This document shows, piece by piece, positions 1 through 5,694 of a stretch of DNA of 8,886 bases. The notes beneath the pieces are model-generated. The model saw only the letters and a program-made list of their open reading frames with translations, was not told where the DNA came from and did not search any database. A program made the position numbers and the translations under genes. How positions within the stretch are numbered: position 1 is the stretch's first letter; every line of letters starts with the position of its first letter. The DNA comes from Pseudomonadota bacterium (GTDB lineage: Bacteria > Pseudomonadota > Gammaproteobacteria > Xanthomonadales > Xanthomonadaceae), in NCBI GenBank assembly GCA_023439425.1, contig JAEXNZ010000272.1:1-8886 (forward strand), written 5' to 3'.

Positions 1-465
1 GAAGTTGCCGCCCAGCGAGTAGCCGGCGGCCACCAGCGGCAGCTGCGGCCAGCGCTGGGCGACGTCACCCGCGGCGTGCACCACTTCCTCGATGCGGTTG
101 GAGTGGAAGATGCCCGGGTTGAGATGATGGGTGTTGCCATGGTCCCGGAAGTTAAGCCGGATCACGTCGTAACCCGACTCCAGCATGCGCGCGGCGGTCA
201 TCCGCATGTAGCTGGATTCGGCACTGCCTTCCCAGCCATGCAGCAGCAGCGCCATACCGACCGGTTCACGGCCTTCGATGCGGCTGTGCCAACCCTGCAG
301 GCGTACGCCTTCGCCGCCGTCCAGGATGAGCTCTTCGGTGATCGCCCCGGTTGCCGCAAGCAGCACCAGGCCGCGCTGCATGCGCATGCGGCTGGAACTG
401 AGCATCGACTGCAGGTGCGGATTGCGCAGCCAACGCGGCGGACGGTAGTCGGCAGCGGTCAACAT
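1..465 (-). CDS. YheT-like alpha/beta hydrolase (partial, C-terminus outside window)
   Basis: The N-terminal 155 codons of a serine hydrolase are visible; the reading frame is still open at base 1. Near the start is R-N-P-H-L-Q (residues 14-19), typical of the YheT/Embryogenesis-associated EMB8 group of alpha/beta hydrolases. HGWEGS (76-81) is the oxyanion-hole region after a hydrophobic strand, NFRDHG (105-110) follows, and GYSLGG (148-153) is the nucleophile elbow with Ser150 as the predicted nucleophile. The Asp and His of the triad would lie past the window edge. There is no signal peptide, so it is probably cytoplasmic and acts on an ester or acyl substrate; the true substrate is unknown. 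The ATG at 465-463 has only a weak AGG-like ribosome site. It is the last gene visible in the minus-strand train, 54 bases after the acyltransferase stop. The family call is fairly sure, the specific function is not. Confidence 0.85.
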   Translation of the reverse strand, partial: MLTAADYRPPRWLRNPHLQSMLSSSRMRMQRGLVLLAATGAITEELILDGGEGVRLQGWHSRIEGREPVGMALLLHGWEGSAESSYMRMTAARMLESGYDVIRLNFRDHGNTHHLNPGIFHSNRIEEVVHAAGDVAQRWPQLPLVAAGYSLGGNF

Positions 466-491
466 GGGCGCGAGCCTGTTACAGGTAATGA

Positions 492-517
492 CGATGGCGC
501 GGGAACGGGCACCATCG
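492..517 (-). other. Intercistronic hairpin between acyltransferase and hydrolase genes
   Basis: Two 9-base arms (492-500 and 509-517) pair with one G-U wobble around an 8-base loop, starting 2 bases after the acyltransferase stop codon (522-520) in the direction of transcription. No U-run follows, so it is not a classical intrinsic terminator. It could dampen read-through into the hydrolase gene or protect a processed 3' end. A small second dyad, CCTGT-T-ACAGG at 475-485, lies just downstream. Seen directly; the role is inferred. Confidence 0.4.
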
Positions 518-519
518 CC

Positions 520-1311
520 TTACTCGGCCGTCATGGCCGCCACGATGCGCGCACGCGAAGTTTCGGCGATGCGGCGACGGCCTTCAAGATCGTGGGTTTC
601 GATGGGGTCGAGGAAATGCACCTCGGCCCGCCGCGCCGGCTCACCGAGCAGGCGCAGGAAGTTGGCGAAGAAGCTTTCTTTCGGGCCAAACGCCACGATG
701 GTCTGGGCATCGCCCTGCCATCCGTAGCGCAGCGCCACCGGCTGCACCGGGACGTGGGTTTCCACCGCGGCCTGGAAGATACGCGCATGGAAGGGCCCCA
801 CTTCGGTGCCGCCACGGGTGCGCCCTTCCGGGAACACACCGACCGCCTTGCCTTCCTGCAGGCGTTCGACCATGACCTGCATCACCCCGCCCAGCGACTC
901 GGTGCTGCCGCGCTGGTGGAAAATGGTCTGACCGCGTGCGGCCAGCCAGCCGACCACCGGCCAGCTGGCAATCTCGCGCTTGGCCACGAAGCCCATCATG
1001 CGCTGGCTGTGCAGCACGCTGATATCGACCCAGCTGACGTGATTGGCAACGAACAGCACCGCACCCGGCAACGGCGTGCCAATGCGCTGCAGGCGGAAAC
1101 CGAAGATCCACATCAGCCCGCCCTGCCAGGCGTTGACCACGGCGTGTCCGAGTGCGCGGTTGCCCACACGCACATGCGCCCACAACGGCAGCATGCCGAT
1201 CAGGGTCAGGGGCAGGAACAGCAGGACGTGAACCAGCAGCAGGGGAACGCGGTACAGATAACGGCACACACGCGCCACGCCGCCACGCGGGGCCGAAGTG
1301 GGGGAAGTCAT
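520..1311 (-). CDS. PlsC-type 1-acylglycerophospholipid acyltransferase
   Basis: This is a membrane-associated acyltransferase of about 263 residues that would transfer an acyl chain to the sn-2 position of a lysophospholipid, as in phosphatidic acid synthesis (1-acyl-G3P to PA). Counting from the chosen start, it has a hydrophobic segment at about residues 23-44, the catalytic HX4D motif in NHVSWVD (90-96; His91, Asp96), the substrate-binding FPEGRT motif (160-165), and a further conserved V-P-V-Q-P-V-A-L segment near 187-194. Length fits the family. The frame also allows a GTG start at 1332, adding 7 residues; I prefer the ATG at 1311 because nothing like a ribosome site precedes the GTG, while a GGAG lies 12 bases before the ATG, although that is long. 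It follows a thioesterase and a PLD-family enzyme in the same operon, so its lysolipid substrate may be a specialised one rather than the main PA pathway. I therefore give no gene symbol. Confidence 0.9.
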   Translation of the reverse strand: MTSPTSAPRGGVARVCRYLYRVPLLLVHVLLFLPLTLIGMLPLWAHVRVGNRALGHAVVNAWQGGLMWIFGFRLQRIGTPLPGAVLFVANHVSWVDISVLHSQRMMGFVAKREIASWPVVGWLAARGQTIFHQRGSTESLGGVMQVMVERLQEGKAVGVFPEGRTRGGTEVGPFHARIFQAAVETHVPVQPVALRYGWQGDAQTIVAFGPKESFFANFLRLLGEPARRAEVHFLDPIETHDLEGRRRIAETSRARIVAAMTAE

Positions 1312-1353
1312 CCCGGCACGATACTCCAGCACAGCGGGGTCTGCCAGTTGTTC

Positions 1354-1782
1354 TCAGGCGGCCGGGACCACGGCCAGGGTCAGCCGTGAGGTACAGACCA
1401 GCTTGCCAGCCTCGTCTTCAATGCGGATGTCCCACACATGGGTGCTGCGGCCTACATGCACGGCCCGGGCGGTGCCGGTGACGGTGCCGCTGCGCTGGGC
1501 GCGGATGTGGTTTGCATTGATCTCCAACCCGACGCACACCTGTTTGGTGGTGTCGACGCACAGGTTGCCGGCGCTGCTGCCCAGGGTTTCGGCCAGCACC
1601 ACCGAGGCACCGCCATGCAGCAGGCCATACGGCTGGCGGGTACGCGCATCCACCGGCATGGTGGCGCTGACCCAGTCCTCGCCGGCGGCGGTGAACACAA
1701 TGCCCAGATGTTCAATCAGGGTGTTGCGGCTGAGTGCGTTGAGGGCATCGATCGACACCGGCTCGCGGAAAACCTGGGGCAT
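1354..1782 (-). CDS. Hotdog-fold acyl-CoA thioesterase, YdiI/PaaI type
   Basis: A 142-residue single hotdog domain that hydrolyses an acyl- or aroyl-CoA thioester in the cytoplasm. The stretch from MPVDARTRQP (42-51) through LLHGGASVVLAE (54-65) to GLEINANH (85-92) closely resembles what I remember of E. coli YdiI/MenI, and the YdiI catalytic base Glu63 matches Glu65 here. The start is the ATG at 1782, preceded by a good GGAG at about -10; the frame is open far upstream, but that part overlaps the PLD gene antisense-free in the same strand and has no family similarity. E. coli YdiI acts on 1,4-dihydroxy-2-naphthoyl-CoA for menaquinone synthesis, but Xanthomonadaceae are generally ubiquinone users, so another CoA ester is more likely. 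It sits 26 bases after the PLD gene and 42 bases before the chosen acyltransferase start, which suggests a role in acyl-CoA turnover in lipid metabolism. Confidence 0.93.
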   Translation of the reverse strand: MPQVFREPVSIDALNALSRNTLIEHLGIVFTAAGEDWVSATMPVDARTRQPYGLLHGGASVVLAETLGSSAGNLCVDTTKQVCVGLEINANHIRAQRSGTVTGTARAVHVGRSTHVWDIRIEDEAGKLVCTSRLTLAVVPAA

Positions 1783-1808
1783 GCAGCGTCTCCGTACAGA
1801 AAGCAGGG

Positions 1809-3812
1809 TTACAGAATGGGCACCAGGCCGGCACCGAAGGCAGTGAGCATACGCACCAGCAGCCACTTCGGGCCGACGTTCACTTCCGGGAAGTCGCCCA
1901 CGGCGGTGTAGCAGCGGTGGAAATCTGCGTGCTGCCGCGGCAACGGCTGCGGGCAGTCGGGACCCGGCTGGAACTCGTAATCGGTAGCGTAGCGCCAAGG
2001 CCAGAAATCCAGCACCGGCAGCGCTTCAGAGGCCTTGCCTACGCTGTAGTTCAGGCCCGACAGCACCGGCGGCTTGGTGCGCGGGGCCACGGTCCAGGAA
2101 TTGTCCGGCTCGATGTCGCGCAGGATGCTCTGGGCCAGCGCCTCGGCAAAGGCCGGGTCGTCGATGACCACCGCGCCTTCGGTGTTGTTGTTCTCGCTGC
2201 GCGGGTCGAAATTGTGGGTGCCGATCACCCCGACCCGGCGGTCCACCACCAGCGACTTGGCGTGCAGGCCCATGCGTGCGCCGCTGCGGGTCACCGGCAA
2301 GGGCTTGTTGACCGCCTTGGTACCGAGGAACGACGGCCGCGTTTCAGCACGCAGCACGCGCCGTTCGACCACACTGCCATCGTTACGGCGGCGCGCGGAG
2401 GGGCCGGGCGTGGGCTGCGGTTGCGGCCGGCTGCCACTGCTGCGCGCGTTGCTGCCGGCGGCACTGCCACCGAGCAGGCTGCTGCGGCGCTCGCCACTGG
2501 ACGGCACGCCAAGCGGGGCCGGCAGCAGGTTGCGGTAGTCAACCGGCGCGTCCAGCGGGAACGGCTTGTACTCGTAGATGTTGAAGCCCAACTCGCGCAG
2601 GTTGCGGCGCTTGTACTTGTAGGACAGCGCATACACGATCGGGTTGTCGGTGGCGGCGAGGCTGTTGGTCGACACCACCACACGCGGGGCCTGCTCGCGT
2701 GCGCGCAGTTCCTTGAACAGTTTGCGTGCCGGCCTGGACAGCACCAGGTACGGCGTCTGCAGCAGCACTTCGCTCTGCGCACTGGCAATCAGTGCATCCA
2801 GTTGCGGTTCGGTGACGTGCTGGCCGTTGGCCGGCTGGCTGGCGCGCTCGCGCCGATGCTTGCGCGGCAGGTCGGCCACGTAGCGCACCGAGGCCACCGG
2901 TAACGCGGTATCGACGAAGGTGCGACGCACGTAGTCGGGATCACTGGCCTCGTCGCTGACCTGGGCCACGCGTTCGGGGTGGCGATAGTCCAGCGGCGGC
3001 ATGGCCGGTGCTCCCTGTTTGAGCAGGGTGCGGCCGACGTCGTTGAGACGCTCGGCAGGCACGCTGCGCGGCGCATGCCAGAACGCATCGAAGTTCACCG
3101 CCATCGCCCGCACTTCGGGGCCGGCTACTACCACGTCGCGATCGCGGGAGTTGTACTCGCTGTCCCAGTCGTAGTAGTCGTCCTGGTAGTTTCGCCCGCC
3201 GACCACACCTAGCGCGTCGTCGATCACCAGCAGCTTGTTGTGCATGCGCTGGTTGAAGCGGCGGAAGCAGCAGAGCACGCTGCCGGCGTAGTCGAAGTAG
3301 TTGAGCTTGGCCTTGCCGAAGGTCGGGTTGTACACCCGCAACTGGAAGTTCTGGTGGCTGCTTGCCAGCGCGCCGAGGATCTGCAGGTCGGAGATGGCCG
3401 ACAGCTGGTCGATCAGCACCCGCACCTTGACCCCACGCCGTGCCGCGGCCTGCAGTTCCTCCAGCACCAGCCGGGCACTGTCGTCCTTGTCGAAGATGTA
3501 GGTCTGCAGGTCGATGCTGCGGGTGGCGCTGCGGATCAGGTTGATGCGCGCCACCAGCGAGGTTTCGCCCTCGTCGAGGATGGTGGCGTAGTGGCGCGGG
3601 GTTTCCGGAGTGGACTCGGTAAAGGCCTGGCCGCCCAGCGCGCGCAGCGGCGAATCCTGCGCACAGCGGTCGGGCCGGGTGCAGTCCACCTGCTGCGAGC
3701 GGGCCTGGGCGGCAATACCGGCGGCGCGCTCGCGCTCGGCGCTGGACAGGGACGCACATCCACTGCCCAGCAACACGGTTGCCAGCGCCAGGAGCCGCAG
3801 CAGCAGATTCAC
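1809..3812 (-). CDS. Phospholipase D-superfamily lipoprotein, cardiolipin synthase ClsC-like
   Basis: A 667-residue enzyme with two PLD domains, expected to exchange phosphatidyl groups between phospholipids or alcohols via a phosphohistidine. The first HKD motif is HNKLLVID (His191, Lys193, Asp198), the second HAKSLVVD (His517, Lys519, Asp524), followed by H-N-F-D-P-R-S-E-N-N-N. The N-terminus has a short hydrophobic signal with LLGSGC (Cys19), a permissive lipobox, so it is probably an outer-membrane lipoprotein. The C-terminal hydrophobic tail recalls E. coli ClsC, but that protein is much shorter (about 470 residues). The extra length includes a Ser/Arg/Pro/Gln-rich insertion at about 436-505, between the strand ending near N-I-Y-E-Y-K-P (411-417) and the second HKD motif. 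The start is GTG, overlapping the YceI-gene stop by 4 bases (GTGA), with GAGG 10 bases upstream, so translation is probably coupled. From memory, Xanthomonas has a bifunctional cardiolipin/phosphatidylethanolamine synthase of this superfamily; this may be its homologue. Confidence 0.92.
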   Translation of the reverse strand: MNLLLRLLALATVLLGSGCASLSSAERERAAGIAAQARSQQVDCTRPDRCAQDSPLRALGGQAFTESTPETPRHYATILDEGETSLVARINLIRSATRSIDLQTYIFDKDDSARLVLEELQAAARRGVKVRVLIDQLSAISDLQILGALASSHQNFQLRVYNPTFGKAKLNYFDYAGSVLCCFRRFNQRMHNKLLVIDDALGVVGGRNYQDDYYDWDSEYNSRDRDVVVAGPEVRAMAVNFDAFWHAPRSVPAERLNDVGRTLLKQGAPAMPPLDYRHPERVAQVSDEASDPDYVRRTFVDTALPVASVRYVADLPRKHRRERASQPANGQHVTEPQLDALIASAQSEVLLQTPYLVLSRPARKLFKELRAREQAPRVVVSTNSLAATDNPIVYALSYKYKRRNLRELGFNIYEYKPFPLDAPVDYRNLLPAPLGVPSSGERRSSLLGGSAAGSNARSSGSRPQPQPTPGPSARRRNDGSVVERRVLRAETRPSFLGTKAVNKPLPVTRSGARMGLHAKSLVVDRRVGVIGTHNFDPRSENNNTEGAVVIDDPAFAEALAQSILRDIEPDNSWTVAPRTKPPVLSGLNYSVGKASEALPVLDFWPWRYATDYEFQPGPDCPQPLPRQHADFHRCYTAVGDFPEVNVGPKWLLVRMLTAFGAGLVPIL

Positions 3813-4435
3813 GGTTTGGCCGCCTCGGTGAGGCGGGCACGCAATACGAAGGTCACTCGATCACTCAGGGCAAGTTGCCAGCTGACCATTCCATACCGGC
3901 CACGCTGCACGGTACCGCGGCTGACCACGTCGCAATCATACCCGGCCCGGGGGCCGGCCGCCGGCTCCACCTTCAGCACCTCGGGGTGCGAGACCCCGCG
4001 CAGGATCAGCCGGCCCTCGATGCCACCGCCCTTGTTGACCAGTTCCGGCCAGTAGGGCAGTGAATCGAACTCGACCACGGGATAGCGGTCGGCGTCGAAG
4101 AACTCCTCGCCGCGCATCCAGCCGGTGTAGCGGGCCTTGCCGGGAATTTCCACGTAGCGGCTGAACATCCGCAGATGGACCTGGTGGCGGCCATCGGGCA
4201 GGACGTCCACCCGCCCTTCAAAGCGCGGAAACACCCCTTCGATGCGCTGGCCCAGGCGGATGCGGATCTCGAAGCCGAAGTGCGAACGCGCCGTGTCCAC
4301 CGCCAGCACCTGTTGCGGGGGCTGGGCGGCGGCGGCGATGGGATTGGGTGGCGAGGCGGGAACGGGCGGTTCGGCAAGCGTGGTACCTGCCGCCAACCCA
4401 AGCAGACAGCCCAATCCGATCTGTACTGCTTTCAC
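3809..4435 (-). CDS. YceI-family periplasmic protein
   Basis: A 208-residue secreted protein with a signal peptide (about 1-21, cleavage after T-T-L-A), a Pro/Ala-rich linker (22-42) and then a YceI-like beta-barrel of about 165 residues. Family signs are the opening V-D-T-A-R-S-H-F-G-F (46-55), the G-V-F-x-R-F-E-G segment (67-74), F-F-D-A-D-R-Y-P-V-V-E-F (112-123) and the late R-G-R-Y-G-M (178-183). YceI proteins form lipocalin-like barrels that bind polyprenyl or amphiphilic molecules; some are induced by alkaline or acid stress. The start is a GTG 3 bases after the sixA stop, without a clear ribosome site, so it probably depends on coupling. Its stop overlaps the GTG of the PLD lipoprotein gene. 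A periplasmic lipid-binding protein next to an envelope PLD enzyme is suggestive of a shared task, but that is inference. Confidence 0.87.
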   Translation of the reverse strand: MKAVQIGLGCLLGLAAGTTLAEPPVPASPPNPIAAAAQPPQQVLAVDTARSHFGFEIRIRLGQRIEGVFPRFEGRVDVLPDGRHQVHLRMFSRYVEIPGKARYTGWMRGEEFFDADRYPVVEFDSLPYWPELVNKGGGIEGRLILRGVSHPEVLKVEPAAGPRAGYDCDVVSRGTVQRGRYGMVSWQLALSDRVTFVLRARLTEAAKP

Positions 4436-4438
4436 GGC

Positions 4439-4915
4439 TTACGGCCACCAGAACTGGGTCAGCGTGGCTACACCGGGTTCAAGGGCGACGTCGCGGGGGA
4501 AGTGGAGCACCGCGATTGCGGCAGGTGGCATGCCCCGGTAATCGCTGCTGGAACCTTCGGTCATCAGCGCCACCAGCCGCTCCAAGCCAGGATTGTGGCC
4601 CACGACCAGCAGTCGATCGACTTCGGCGTACTTGTCGATGAGGCTGATCAGCGCCCCCGGGGTGGCGTCGTAGATGTCATCGTCGAGCTTCTTCTCGACA
4701 TACCCGGTGACGCCCAGAACGGCTTCAAGCGTCTCGCGGGTGCGACGTGCCGGTGAGCATAGGATGCAATCGGGCACGACGCCCTTTTCCTTCAGCCATC
4801 TGCCAGCTGCCTCGGCTTCGGCCAGCCCGACCGCCGACAACGGACGATCGAGGTCCTCCTGGCCGGTAGCGGGAGGTTCTGCATGGGCGTGGCGCAGCAA
4901 TATCAGTTCTCGCAT
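4439..4915 (-). CDS. sixA: SixA-type phosphohistidine phosphatase
   Basis: A 158-residue histidine-phosphatase-superfamily protein without the extra domains of phosphoglycerate mutases, the size of SixA. The catalytic LLRHAHAEP (6-14) carries Arg8 and the nucleophile His9. SPARRTRET (54-62) supplies the second phosphate-binding arginine and GHNPGLE (106-112) the second histidine, His107. In E. coli SixA removes phosphate from histidine on phosphocarrier proteins; it was first proposed to act on the ArcB Hpt domain and later linked to the nitrogen PTS protein NPr. The target here is unknown. Translation starts at the ATG at 4915, with AAGGAA at 4926-4921 and a 5-base spacer. It lies 16 bases after the parA-like stop and 3 bases before the YceI gene, so it is firmly inside the operon. 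Confidence 0.93.
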   Translation of the reverse strand: MRELILLRHAHAEPPATGQEDLDRPLSAVGLAEAEAAGRWLKEKGVVPDCILCSPARRTRETLEAVLGVTGYVEKKLDDDIYDATPGALISLIDKYAEVDRLLVVGHNPGLERLVALMTEGSSSDYRGMPPAAIAVLHFPRDVALEPGVATLTQFWWP

Positions 4916-4931
4916 AGGGATTCCTTGTGGA

Positions 4932-5561
4932 TCAGTCCAGCTTCAGCCACTGCAGCAGTGGCTCCCAGTCACTCTGATGCTCGCGCACCTGCGCGGAGCG
5001 GTAATCGAAGACGCTGCGGCCCAGCCCGGTCATGACCACATAGCCCTGGGTGTCGCGCAGCTGCGCCACCACCGGGTAGGGCCAGTCGGCGAGCATGTTC
5101 AGGGCCTGCTGCGAGGTCTGGGTCCACGGCTTGGTACGGTTGAGCACCAGCCCTACCGGCAGCTTGCGCTTGTGGACCCGGGGCACCTTGGCCAGGCTGT
5201 TGAGGAAGCCGACGATGGCCTCGATGTCCAGCGCGGACGGCAGCACCGGCACCACCACGGCGTCGGCCACGTCGAGAAAGGCCTCCAGCTCACCGGCCTG
5301 TGCGCCGGCTGGGGCGTCGATGATCAGCACTTCGGTGTCATCGGGCACATGCTTGAGGCCCTTCTTGCCAGTGGCGTTGATTGGCAGCACGGCGCTGTCC
5401 AGCCCGGCGCGGCGCTCGGCCCAACGCGTGCTGGACCCCTGCGGGTCGGCATCGGCCAGAACGGTCCGTTTGCCGGCCAGGGCGGCAGAGGCCGCCAGGT
5501 GGGTGGCGACGGTGGTTTTGCCCACGCCACCCTTGGAACCGGCGACCAGGATCGTCTTCAT
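4932..5561 (-). CDS. Orphan ParA/MinD-family ATPase
   Basis: A 209-residue deviant-Walker P-loop ATPase, the type that positions cargo by ATP-dependent binding to the nucleoid or membrane. The deviant Walker A motif is KGGVGKTT (10-17), with signature lysine Lys10; the switch region is DADPQGS (37-43) and the Walker B strand V-L-I-I-D-A-P (78-84). It has no N-terminal DNA-binding extension, unlike long plasmid ParA proteins, and no ParB-like gene is visible next to it, so it is an orphan in this window. The longer open frame upstream is ignored: the protein begins naturally at the ATG at 5561, directly before the P-loop strand, with GAGG about 7 bases upstream. It heads the minus-strand train and is divergent from the Ycf46-like ATPase gene. 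It may position a protein complex rather than DNA; the cargo is unknown. Confidence 0.93.
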   Translation of the reverse strand: MKTILVAGSKGGVGKTTVATHLAASAALAGKRTVLADADPQGSSTRWAERRAGLDSAVLPINATGKKGLKHVPDDTEVLIIDAPAGAQAGELEAFLDVADAVVVPVLPSALDIEAIVGFLNSLAKVPRVHKRKLPVGLVLNRTKPWTQTSQQALNMLADWPYPVVAQLRDTQGYVVMTGLGRSVFDYRSAQVREHQSDWEPLLQWLKLD

Positions 5562-5662
5562 GCACGCCTCGCTTCCGATGGGGAACCTGGCTTGAGCGTA
5601 CACCGGTGCCCGTGACGGAGATAGTCGCGCGGCTGAACCTCGTCCCGCCTGCGGTGCTTTGC

Positions 5663-5668
5663 TATCGT
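5663..5668 (+). promoter_or_regulatory. Possible extended -10 box for the Ycf46-like gene
   Basis: TATCGT preceded by TG one base upstream (TGCTATCGT, 5660-5668) lies 26 bases before the ATG in the 133-base divergent region between the ParA-like and Ycf46-like genes. No good -35 is present at 16-18 bases. This would leave a short leader containing AAAGGA at 5678-5683. The rest of the divergent region shows only the 8-base palindrome CACCGGTG (5601-5608) and no convincing promoter for the minus strand. Confidence 0.3.
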
Positions 5669-5694
5669 GCGCGATCCAAAGGAATGCAGGCCCC

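Noticed and set aside
76..1389. A 437-codon plus-strand open frame opposite the hydrolase and acyltransferase genes.
   Set aside because: It is antisense to two genes with clear catalytic motifs. Its protein is His/Gln/Ala/Gly-rich with no domain pattern, as expected from a GC-rich shadow frame.
1917..2903. A 328-codon plus-strand open frame opposite the PLD gene, with other plus-strand frames at 3240-4055 and 4175-4756.
   Set aside because: Composition is that of shadow frames, no ribosome site is evident and the opposite strand carries recognised families.
4932..5561. A plasmid partition or mobile-element origin for the ParA-like gene.
   Set aside because: There is no ParB, no centromere-like repeat array, no replication or integrase gene and no obvious change of base composition; it fits a chromosomal orphan.
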